DNA of 64,000 nt from Bacteroidales bacterium (lineage in GTDB: Bacteria > Bacteroidota > Bacteroidia > Bacteroidales > Muribaculaceae), in contig JAJBUG010000001.1 of the NCBI GenBank assembly GCA_020860515.1, forward strand, positions 18,566 to 82,565. The letters run 5' to 3'. Positions 57,174 through 64,000 of the stretch are shown here, piece after piece. Position 1 is the stretch's first letter; the number at the start of each line of letters is the position of its first letter. Made by a program: the position numbers and the translations under genes. The notes under the pieces are model-generated. The model was not told the DNA's origin. It was given only the letters and a program-made list of their open reading frames with translations, and did no database searches.

Positions 57174-58451
57174 TTATTTCAGGGCTTGGTAGGTGGCGAT
57201 GGCTTCGCCGAAGCGGCCGAGCACGTCGTCGAGGGTGTAGAGGCCGTCAGCGTTTGCCTCTAAGCCTTCGATTGTCAGGGGCACTACCATTGGTTGATTC
57301 TCAATCAAGAGCAGTGATGGGTCGCGCAATTGGTCAACTGATTGGTAAACCATATTCACAGCCGCATATTCCTTGCCATCAGCATCGGCCCATTTCTCAA
57401 ATACCAGCTTGCCTCCGATCGGAGTTTTAGTTTCGATAGCATTGGGCAGATTTTCCAGGTCAATGCCCAGAGCAGCAGCCACACTGCCAATATTGCTGTC
57501 ATGACCTACGAGCAATGTAAACTTTCTGGGATCGGCACTCAACTCATCACGCATATATTCCAACAATGGGTAGGCCACATTCACGGCTACGATCGGAGCA
57601 GTGAAAAGCATATCCTGATAAGCATCCTTCACCTGAGCGATTTGGCGCCATTGGTCGCGAGTAAGCTGATGCCCGAAGCCAGCCTTCATAGAATCAGGCT
57701 CTTCGTAATACTGCAGTATGAATGCATCGGAAATCGAATTGGCATCCTTGAGGGCTCCAGTCATCGTAGGTTCTTCACCTTTTACCAGACGCACCTTAGT
57801 GTTGTAATCCTTGAATCCCTTGAATTTGCCGCTCTTTGCTGCTGGCGACTGATTAGCATCAAGCACCTCCTCAATCAAAGCATAATTTGGAGCTATGGCT
57901 TCGTTGTAGGCTACCACGCCACCATCACCTCCCATCGCGGCAATCTGCTCCTGAGCCTCAGCCACAAACTCTGGTCCATCCTTAGTGATGCGAGGGAAGA
58001 ACACAGGATCCATCTTCGAGGGTGAGAAGCGGTGATTCACTCGCAAATTAGCCACTGGCATGAATCCCGAGGTAAAATATTGAGCAGTAGCGATGCAGCG
58101 TTGCATAGAATTGGCATAGATATTCACCTCATCTGCTGTGGGCACATAATTGTCGGGAAACAATCCCTCACCAACAAGCCAGTCTCCGAAGAATTGACCC
58201 ATCAGAGTTTCGCAGGCTCCGCCTCTCTTGGTCAGTTCGCTCGGTGCAGCGGTCCATTTGGTCCATTCATGAGGTGTCATATCGCCCAGTGCACTGCCTT
58301 TGCCCGAAAGGGGCGAACGGATATTATGGCGGCTGAGCACCACCGCCTCTTTTAGCTTGTACTTGTTGTGGAATTCATCACTACGGGGAGCCTGTGCCAC
58401 TGCGGGAATAGCAAACATGGCAACAATGGCCCAAATCAAAAACTTTTTCAT
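57174..58451 (-). CDS. Histidine acid phosphatase (secreted)
   Basis: A 425-residue secreted histidine acid phosphatase with a signal peptide (LIWAIVAMFAIPAVAQA). The catalytic motif is SRHNIRSP (a variant of RHGxRxP, His near 42) and the proton donor region is LLVGHDSNIGS. Such enzymes release phosphate from sugar or inositol phosphates in the periplasm. A paralogous member lies at 62434. Confidence 0.85.
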   Translation of the reverse strand: MKKFLIWAIVAMFAIPAVAQAPRSDEFHNKYKLKEAVVLSRHNIRSPLSGKGSALGDMTPHEWTKWTAAPSELTKRGGACETLMGQFFGDWLVGEGLFPDNYVPTADEVNIYANSMQRCIATAQYFTSGFMPVANLRVNHRFSPSKMDPVFFPRITKDGPEFVAEAQEQIAAMGGDGGVVAYNEAIAPNYALIEEVLDANQSPAAKSGKFKGFKDYNTKVRLVKGEEPTMTGALKDANSISDAFILQYYEEPDSMKAGFGHQLTRDQWRQIAQVKDAYQDMLFTAPIVAVNVAYPLLEYMRDELSADPRKFTLLVGHDSNIGSVAAALGIDLENLPNAIETKTPIGGKLVFEKWADADGKEYAAVNMVYQSVDQLRDPSLLLIENQPMVVPLTIEGLEANADGLYTLDDVLGRFGEAIATYQALK

Positions 58452-58582
58452 GATAGTGTGCTTTAAAATAGTTTGACGTGTGTGTTCCCGACTCTGTAAA
58501 AAAAAGTCTTTGAGTTTATAACGTCATTAAATGTGAAAATGTTGAAAAACCTTAAATTTTTGGGTAGTTCGGTATTGTTCTG

Positions 58583-58590
58583 TAATTTTG
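58583..58590 (+). promoter_or_regulatory. Promoter of the DUF3109 gene (-7 box)
   Basis: TAATTTTG matches TAnnTTTG, 27 bases before the start codon at 58617. Confidence 0.5.
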
Positions 58591-58616
58591 CATAAAATTC
58601 GATTTTTAAGGTAAGA

Positions 58617-59201
58617 ATGTTACAGATACAAGATACATTGGTTAGCCTCGACGTGGTGGAACGATTCTTCTGCTGCGATTTGGACAAATGCCTTGGCGAA
58701 TGTTGCATAGAGGGCGATGCAGGTGCGCCAGTGACCCCTGAGGAATGTGCCAAGATTGAGGAGGTGCTGTCAAAAGTGTGGGATGATCTGCTTCCGGCAT
58801 CTCAGCAAGCCATCGAGGAGGGGGGAGTAGCCTACCGCGACATCGAGGGCGACTTGGTGACACAGATTGTAGATGGGCGAAATTGTGTCTTCTCATGCTT
58901 TGGCGAGAATGGCCTTTGCCTCTGTGCATTGGAAAAGGCCTACCGCGAAGGTCGCATTGACTTCTGCAAACCGATTTCATGTGCTTTGTATCCGCTACGA
59001 TTGAAACAATTCCCTACATTTACGGCAGTCAATTATCATCGATGGAAAATCTGCAAATGCGCCGAAGTGCTGGGTCGAGCCAAGGGAGTCCGTGTGTATG
59101 AGTTTTTGAAGGAGCCGCTAATTAGGCGTTTTGGTCAGGAGTGGTACGACGAATTGGCGCTGACCTGCCAGGAGTATTTAAAGCAATACCATAATCAATG
59201 A
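58617..59201 (+). CDS. DUF3109 family cysteine-rich protein
   Basis: A 194-residue protein with ordered cysteines (FFCCDLDKCLGECCIEG, CVFSCFGENGLCLCALE, FCKPISCALYP, KICKC). This fits DUF3109, related to YkgJ-type metal or Fe-S proteins. Function unknown. Common in Bacteroidetes. Confidence 0.85.
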   Translation: MLQIQDTLVSLDVVERFFCCDLDKCLGECCIEGDAGAPVTPEECAKIEEVLSKVWDDLLPASQQAIEEGGVAYRDIEGDLVTQIVDGRNCVFSCFGENGLCLCALEKAYREGRIDFCKPISCALYPLRLKQFPTFTAVNYHRWKICKCAEVLGRAKGVRVYEFLKEPLIRRFGQEWYDELALTCQEYLKQYHNQ

Positions 59202-59258
59202 GTAATAAATAACTATTAGTCCCTGATTTATTGGAGGAAGGTATTTAGAAAAGGAGTA

Positions 59259-59672
59259 ATGAGATATTGTATTTTGAAGATTTTGGAATTTCTAAAGCGG
59301 TTTTGGCCCTCCCTGCTGACCTTGGGTGTAATTCTCTATGCCACGCTCGACAGCAATCCGCTGCCCGACGAACCAATGCTATGGGAAATCCCATATTTCG
59401 ACAAGTGGGTTCACGCCATAATGATGGGTGGCTTGGTTGGGGCGATAGCCTTCGACTGGCAGCGGTGCCATAGGGGTGCAAATGTCCTCACTCCACGCAC
59501 AATGTGGCTCATTTGGCTTGGCGTCTGCATTTTCGGTGCCCTCGATGAATTGGGCCAAAAGGCAATGGACAATGGCCGAGGCTGCGAACTCCTTGACTAT
59601 TGTGCAGATGTGGCAGGCACCACTGTGGCAGCATTCTTAGCGCCACCCGTTATCCGCAGGGTAATTAATTAA
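59259..59672 (+). CDS. VanZ-like family membrane protein
   Basis: A 137-residue integral membrane protein with four hydrophobic segments and the VanZ-like features FDKWVHAIMMGGLVG and DELGQ. Function is not established; the family is named for teicoplanin resistance, which should not be inferred here. It converges with the nitrilase gene and overlaps its 3' end by 8 bases. Confidence 0.8.
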   Translation: MRYCILKILEFLKRFWPSLLTLGVILYATLDSNPLPDEPMLWEIPYFDKWVHAIMMGGLVGAIAFDWQRCHRGANVLTPRTMWLIWLGVCIFGALDELGQKAMDNGRGCELLDYCADVAGTTVAAFLAPPVIRRVIN

Positions 59673-60447
59673 TCATTATATTATCCGCGTCTTTCCAGAA
59701 TGTGAATTTCTCACGGAAATCGCTCAGCATGGCATGGCTTAGGGTGGCATATATGATAGGGCCATCAGCCTTGCCGATGCTTTCACCCAAATAGTTGAAT
59801 ATGTAGGACTGGTTGTCGTAGCAGCCAAATTTGTCTTCACCGCTGCGATTTGCCCCCACCACATAGGCCTGATTCTCTATGGCGCGAGCCTGCAGCAGAT
59901 GAGTCCAGGCGAATGACCGCTTGTCGGGCCAATTGGCTGGAACCAGCAGCACATCATATTTTAGCCCTGTGTTGCGGATCCAAGCTGGGAAGCGCACATC
60001 GTAGCATACAGCCATGGCTATGTTCCAGCTGCGGAAGCGAATGATTGGGCTTTGGCTTTGGCCAGCCGTGAACACCTTGCTTTCCTCACTAACAGAAAAC
60101 AGGTGACGCTTGTCGTAAATTGCGAAATCTCCGTTTGGCTCGGCAAAGAACGCGCGATTGAACAGATGCTGGTTCTCCAGGGCCAGGAAGCTGCCGCAGA
60201 TGGCAAAGTTGTGCAGTCTGGCCTGCTTTAGCAAGAAATCCTTGGTGCGCAGGGTGTTTTCTTCTGCCAAAGTGGCAGCTTCGGCGGGTTCGCGCAGAAA
60301 TCCGGTGCTAAAAAGTTCGGGCAATACGGCCACATCAGTCGAGCGTGGCGCTTGGCTTAGCCACTTTTCCGTTTCGCTGAGATTATAGTTTACATCACCC
60401 TTTGCCACATCAATAGGCAAAGCTGAGATGCATATTTTATCCATCAT
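59665..60447 (-). CDS. Carbon-nitrogen hydrolase (omega-amidase-like nitrilase)
   Basis: A 260-residue nitrilase-superfamily enzyme. Catalytic Glu in LPELFSTG, Lys in IYDKRHLFS and Cys in AVCYDVRFP are all visible. The pattern resembles omega-amidase (YafV), which repairs deaminated glutamine products. Neighbour genes give no further clue. Confidence 0.87.
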   Translation of the reverse strand: MMDKICISALPIDVAKGDVNYNLSETEKWLSQAPRSTDVAVLPELFSTGFLREPAEAATLAEENTLRTKDFLLKQARLHNFAICGSFLALENQHLFNRAFFAEPNGDFAIYDKRHLFSVSEESKVFTAGQSQSPIIRFRSWNIAMAVCYDVRFPAWIRNTGLKYDVLLVPANWPDKRSFAWTHLLQARAIENQAYVVGANRSGEDKFGCYDNQSYIFNYLGESIGKADGPIIYATLSHAMLSDFREKFTFWKDADNIMIN

Positions 60448-60472
60448 AATTCAGAAGATAGAAGCACAATAA

Positions 60473-61021
60473 TTATTCAGTAGTAAATTTCTCGGGATAC
60501 TTGCCTGAGTAGGGTTTGTAATAATCCTTTATGGCTCGCAAATCAGCCTCGATGTTGCCAGTGGGGTGGAATGTGTCGCGCACGATTATGGTCTTGGTGG
60601 CATAGTCGATCACGCCCAACACGATTGGCACATGGGCAATGAAGGCAATTTGCAGGAATCCCGAATGCCATTTTGCAGTGCGGCTGCGCGTGCCCTCAGG
60701 GGTAATGGCTATGGTAAGCTTGGTGGCATCCTGGAATTTCTTCACTAATTCCTCGACCAGTGATCCGCGTTTCTTTTTTCTTGGCACAGGCACGCCGCCA
60801 ATGGCGCGGAAAAAGCAGCCCAGAGGGAAGAAAAACCAATCCTCCTTCATCAGAAATCCAGCCTTTCGGCCAATCGAGGCATAAGCCAATTTGCCAAGTA
60901 TGAAGTCCCAGTTGCTGGTATGCGGAGCCACGCAGATTATGCACTTGTCGTAGTCGGGAGCGGTGACGTCAATCTTCCAGCCAAACCATTTCAATATATG
61001 TCCACTCAGATTCATATCCAA
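60473..61021 (-). CDS. 1-acyl-glycerol-3-phosphate acyltransferase family protein
   Basis: A 182-residue PlsC-like acyltransferase with the HxxxxD motif in APHTSNWDF near residue 33 and a later ITPEGTRSR (the EGT block). It transfers acyl groups to a lysophospholipid or related acceptor at the inner membrane. Short length is usual in Bacteroidetes homologues. Confidence 0.86.
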   Translation of the reverse strand: MDMNLSGHILKWFGWKIDVTAPDYDKCIICVAPHTSNWDFILGKLAYASIGRKAGFLMKEDWFFFPLGCFFRAIGGVPVPRKKKRGSLVEELVKKFQDATKLTIAITPEGTRSRTAKWHSGFLQIAFIAHVPIVLGVIDYATKTIIVRDTFHPTGNIEADLRAIKDYYKPYSGKYPEKFTTE

Positions 61022-61024
61022 TTA

Positions 61025-62329
61025 TTATAATCCTAAGGATTGCAACAGATATTTTCGCAGCGCGGGATAGGTTGGGGGAAGCATCTCCTCCTTCAGGCGC
61101 TTTTGATAAGAACATTGCAAGCGGTGGGGGAGTTCGACCCGCGCCCCGATAATATCTGACACAGCATCAGCCGAACGGCCAGGATGTGCAGTAGCCAGGA
61201 AGATGCCAGTGCCGCCAGGAGCCATATTGTCACGCACAGCCAAATAAGAAATGGCCGAATGGGGGCCCATCAGATAGCCTGTGCGCCGGTAGATGTCGCG
61301 AATCGTATTGGTGATAGCCTCGTCGGAATATGCGGCTCCGATGATTGATCGGCGCAAGATGTCGAGATTGCCATGGCATACATCCAGGAAGCGCGGTATG
61401 TTGGCAGGATTGCTATTGTCGAGGGCATAGGCCAGCGTGCGCTTGGTGGGGGTGGTGCTGTCGAGCTTGCCATTTTCCAAGAATCGGCACATCGACGCGT
61501 TGGCATTGCAACTGGCAATCAGCTTGTCGATAGGGCAGCCCATCATCTTTGCCATGAATCCCGCAAATAGGTTGCCAGCGTTTCCGCATGGCACTCCGAT
61601 TCTAAGCGGTCCCATTTTTGGCTCCAAGGCCAGGGCCTTGCCGTAAACTTGGAAATATGTGATTACTTGAGGCAAGATGCGGCCTATGTTCACTGTGTTG
61701 GCGCTTGTGAAATTGACCTGCTCGTTGAGCTTAGGGTCAGCCAGGGCAGTTGCCACTATGCTGCGGCAGGCATCAATGGTGCCATTTACGCGCACCGCAT
61801 GGATATTGCCTCCGAGGTCAACGAATTGCGCAGCCATGCTTTGCGGAGTGTTACGCGGATAGAACACATACACATTCACGCCCTCTACTCCGTAGAAGCC
61901 GTGGGTGATGGCGCTGCCAGCATTTCCGCTGGTTGCCACCAGCAGGTTTACAGGCTTGCCAGGGTGCAGGGCCGAAAGCAGGCGCGCCAGAAAGCGTGTG
62001 CCTATGTCCTTGACCGAACCAGTGGGGCCATGGAACAGCTCGTAAGCGTAGATGCCAGGCTCGATTTCGCGCATGGGCATATCGAAGTTAAAAGTCTGCT
62101 CGCCAATGCGCTTGATAGTGGCTGATGGAATGTCGGGGGAAAATAGGGTATTGCCCACGAAATAAGCAATTTCGGTGGGCGACATCTCGGCGATGTTGTT
62201 GAAGAAAGCTTGTGGCAACTTCTTTATGGTTTCGGGCAAAAATAACCCCCCATCGGGTGCCTCGCTGTGCAGGATGGCATCCTTCAACCCAACAGATGGT
62301 GAATTATGGTTAGAGCTGTAGTATCTCAT
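61025..62329 (-). CDS. thrC: Threonine synthase
   Basis: A 434-residue PLP enzyme making threonine from O-phosphohomoserine. It begins MRYYSSNH like other Bacteroidetes ThrC; FHGPTGSVKDIGTRF holds the PLP lysine; ATSGNAGSA and GVPCGNAGNLFAG bind the cofactor phosphate. The upstream ATG at 62380 lies above the -7 box at 62369-62376 and is rejected. The acyltransferase follows with 3 bases between. Confidence 0.95.
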   Translation of the reverse strand: MRYYSSNHNSPSVGLKDAILHSEAPDGGLFLPETIKKLPQAFFNNIAEMSPTEIAYFVGNTLFSPDIPSATIKRIGEQTFNFDMPMREIEPGIYAYELFHGPTGSVKDIGTRFLARLLSALHPGKPVNLLVATSGNAGSAITHGFYGVEGVNVYVFYPRNTPQSMAAQFVDLGGNIHAVRVNGTIDACRSIVATALADPKLNEQVNFTSANTVNIGRILPQVITYFQVYGKALALEPKMGPLRIGVPCGNAGNLFAGFMAKMMGCPIDKLIASCNANASMCRFLENGKLDSTTPTKRTLAYALDNSNPANIPRFLDVCHGNLDILRRSIIGAAYSDEAITNTIRDIYRRTGYLMGPHSAISYLAVRDNMAPGGTGIFLATAHPGRSADAVSDIIGARVELPHRLQCSYQKRLKEEMLPPTYPALRKYLLQSLGL

Positions 62330-62368
62330 TTCGTGCATCAATAAGAGCCTCAAGGTATATTGGATTTG

Positions 62369-62376
62369 CAAATGTA
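62369..62376 (-). promoter_or_regulatory. Promoter of thrC (-7 box)
   Basis: TACATTTG on the minus strand matches TAnnTTTG, 40 bases before the start at 62329. It faces the -7 box of the divergent phosphatase gene. Confidence 0.5.
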
Positions 62377-62402
62377 ACAATTTTGTTTCATAATCCCAAA
62401 AT

Positions 62403-62410
62403 TATTTTTG
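62403..62410 (+). promoter_or_regulatory. Promoter of the second phosphatase (-7 box)
   Basis: TATTTTTG matches the consensus, 24 bases before ATG 62434, and rules out the ATG at 62383. Confidence 0.5.
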
Positions 62411-62433
62411 CTTTTTATGCGTTATTTATAAAA

Positions 62434-63714
62434 ATGAAAGAAAGAATGGCCAAAATTTACACCATAGTGTTGGCTCTCGTGCTGACATTTGCGGGCTATG
62501 CCCAGGACAATATCAATGTGGCTGGCGCCACCAATTACACCTTTGACCAGTGCCAAGGGTCGTTGATGCCTTATCCCGCGCCAAGCAATATCATAGCGGT
62601 GCCCGATTCGCTCACTCCGCTTATGATTAACCATGTGGGGCGCCATGGGGCGCGCTATCCGGCCAGCGCCAAGCACTACAAGACTATGCTGGTGGCTCTG
62701 ATGCGAGCCGATTCGGCCAAGACCATCACTCCGCTGGGACGTGAGCTGATGGTGCTCGTAAAGCAGGTGATGGCACTCAGCGATGCTCGCTGGGGCGCAC
62801 TCGATTCGCTGGGCATGGCTGAGCAGCGAGGGATTGCCAGCCGCATGTACCGCACCTATCCCCGCCTGATGATGGATTGCAAGGTGCACGCGCTGTCGTC
62901 GTATTCGCCGCGCTGCATGATGAGCATGTACAGCTTTACCCATCAGCTCGACCGCCTATGCAACCGCATGGACTTTTACACCAGCACTGGCCGAATGAAT
63001 GATGCGCTGATGCGTCCGTTCGACATCGACGAGGATTACATTGATTGGCGCAAGACCTTGGCCGAATCGGGCGTGTATGAGGACTATTTTAAAGAGGTAT
63101 GCCCCGTAGAATGTTTGGAAAAGGTGCTGGGGCGCAACTTTACCTATAAGAATCTCGACGAGGCCCAGGACTTGGCAATCACCGAATATTACTGTTTGGC
63201 TGGGCTGCAAGCCATGTCGCTGCCCAATGTGATGAGCAAATATTTCACTCGTGAGCAAGCGAATGCCTTGTGGAGCTGCTTCAACCTGCGCCAATATCTC
63301 CAGCGCACAGCTTCGGTGCTGTCGAGCCTTCCTGCCGATATTGCCGGGGTGTTGCTTGCCGACATTATCCATACTACCGATGAATTCCTGGCGGGTGAGA
63401 GCCCAGTGGCAGTGCAGTTGCGATTTGGCCATGCCGAGACATTGATGCCACTGCTATCGCTGATGCATGTGCCAGGCTGCTTCTACCTTACTAATTATTA
63501 TGATACTGTGGCGCAGCATTGGCGCGACTTCGAGGTGGTGCCTATGGCTGCCAATTTGCAGATGATAGTGTTTGCCGACGAGAAGGGCAAGCCCTGCGTG
63601 AGGTTCGACCTCAACGAGCGTCCTGTGGAGTTGCCAGGGTTGGGTCTATATCCCTCGTGGGAGCGGGCGCGCGAATATCTGATGCGTTGCTTGCCGCTGG
63701 AACAACAGTTTTAA
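62434..63714 (+). CDS. Histidine acid phosphatase, MINPP-like (secreted)
   Basis: A 426-residue secreted histidine phosphatase with a signal peptide (VLALVLTFAGYAQ). The catalytic motif is the classical GRHGARYP (His near 65) and the second is FGHAETLMPLL (HAE). The HAE form and length suggest multiple inositol polyphosphate phosphatase. With the paralogue at 57174, this organism carries two such enzymes within 6 kb. Confidence 0.87.
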   Translation: MKERMAKIYTIVLALVLTFAGYAQDNINVAGATNYTFDQCQGSLMPYPAPSNIIAVPDSLTPLMINHVGRHGARYPASAKHYKTMLVALMRADSAKTITPLGRELMVLVKQVMALSDARWGALDSLGMAEQRGIASRMYRTYPRLMMDCKVHALSSYSPRCMMSMYSFTHQLDRLCNRMDFYTSTGRMNDALMRPFDIDEDYIDWRKTLAESGVYEDYFKEVCPVECLEKVLGRNFTYKNLDEAQDLAITEYYCLAGLQAMSLPNVMSKYFTREQANALWSCFNLRQYLQRTASVLSSLPADIAGVLLADIIHTTDEFLAGESPVAVQLRFGHAETLMPLLSLMHVPGCFYLTNYYDTVAQHWRDFEVVPMAANLQMIVFADEKGKPCVRFDLNERPVELPGLGLYPSWERAREYLMRCLPLEQQF

Positions 63715-63730
63715 AAACCAAAACGCTTAA

Positions 63731-63823
63731 GTGATTGTTAGAAAAAGAATATCCAATCCCGACGAACCGCTGCCACCAGCACCAACTCCCGAAGAAATCA
63801 AAGAAAAAGAAGCAAAAGCATAA
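63731..63823 (+). CDS. Possible short proline/glutamate-rich peptide
   Basis: A GTG-started frame of 30 residues (RKRISNPDEPLPPAPTPEEIKEKEAKA) directly after the phosphatase. The composition is biased, and nothing else supports translation; it could be chance. Confidence 0.25.
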   Translation: MIVRKRISNPDEPLPPAPTPEEIKEKEAKA

Positions 63824-63853
63824 TATCTATCTCTAAAATTAAGGTAAAACAGT

Positions 63854-63893
63854 AATGGCGCCTATCTCTTAATAGAAATAGGCGCCATTTTTG
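63854..63893 (+). terminator. Rho-independent terminator
   Basis: AATGGCGCCTAT (63854-63865) and ATAGGCGCCATT (63878-63889) form a 12-bp perfect stem followed by TTTTG. It ends the phosphatase transcript. Confidence 0.85.
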
Positions 63894-63950
63894 TATTTAT
63901 ATAGGCTTTAGGGATTGAAAATGAACAACATGCGCAAAAAGATGGCGAAA

Positions 63951-63991
63951 CTGAAAATGTCTATCTCTTAGGGAGAGATAGACATTTTCAG
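63951..63991. repeat. 18-bp inverted repeat at the window end
   Basis: CTGAAAATGTCTATCTCT (63951-63968) and its perfect complement (63974-63991) are separated by five bases. It shares the CTATCTCTTA core with the terminator at 63854. The next 3' bases lie outside the window. Confidence 0.8.
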
Positions 63992-64000
63992 TGCAAAGGT

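Overview
The window looks like a chromosomal segment of a gut Bacteroidales bacterium, most likely a Muribaculaceae relative (the family is an inference). Evidence: the Bacteroidetes -7 promoter motif TAnnTTTG recurs upstream of genes on both strands; an eight-gene MoxR/DUF58/BatA-E-type operon is present; and several Bacteroidetes-type families occur (DUF4924, DUF1460, two-domain RNase H, a membrane-anchored HU-LysM protein). The tmRNA encodes the tag GENNYALAA.

Layout. 0-3.4 kb: biotin carboxyl-carrier carboxylase/decarboxylase subunit and a D-2-hydroxyacid dehydrogenase, then a probable structured ncRNA (3.4-3.7 kb) between convergent genes. 3.8-7.0 kb: dnaA, a universal stress protein and a small HTH protein. 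7.2-15.6 kb: the MoxR-DUF58-Bat operon on the minus strand, an envelope AAA+/VWA/TPR system. 15.8-18.7 kb: a HU-TM-LysM protein, a plain HU and proS. 19.1-21.9 kb: ppdK. 21.9-22.7 kb: a deletion-scarred lactate-utilisation locus (fragments of lctP, lutA and lutC). 22.8-25.7 kb: cobU-cobT-cobS-cobC for the lower loop of cobalamin. 25.8-30.7 kb: mscL, aroK, an alanine-dehydrogenase-like protein, RNase H, a Wzi-like outer-membrane protein and a lipoprotein. 30.8-33.6 kb: groES, groEL, DUF4924. 33.6-38.8 kb (minus): pgk, pyrF, prfA, lepA. 39-44 kb: eno, DUF1460, GH3 glucosidase, a small coiled-coil protein.

The tmRNA gene (44148-44542) marks a change in character. From there to about 57.1 kb the DNA is a mosaic: a LytTR two-component pair, a GNAT gene, a run of minus-strand stress/detoxification genes (cysteine-rich peptide, DUF169, MBL hydrolase, CAT-like acyltransferase, FKBP, Nim-like flavoprotein, Tag glycosylase, DUF488, TnpA-like peptide), then crcB, YjbQ, a cupin and an AlkD-like protein. 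Interspersed are broken genes: an RND efflux fragment, three or four pieces of AAA/DUF4143 ATPases, two extra DUF488 C-termini and possible IS debris. Two perfect inverted repeats sit just before the promoters of the broken ATPase genes. No integrase or att duplication was found, so calling it an island is inference.

57.2-64 kb returns to ordinary content: two secreted histidine acid phosphatases (57.2 and 62.4 kb) flank DUF3109, VanZ, nitrilase, acyltransferase and threonine synthase genes.

I see no tRNA, rRNA or CRISPR array. The best leads are the ncRNA at 3.4-3.7 kb, the HU-LysM/MoxR-Bat neighbourhood with its promoter nested in a terminator, the lactate-locus scar, and the ATPase/DUF488 remnants with operator-like palindromes.
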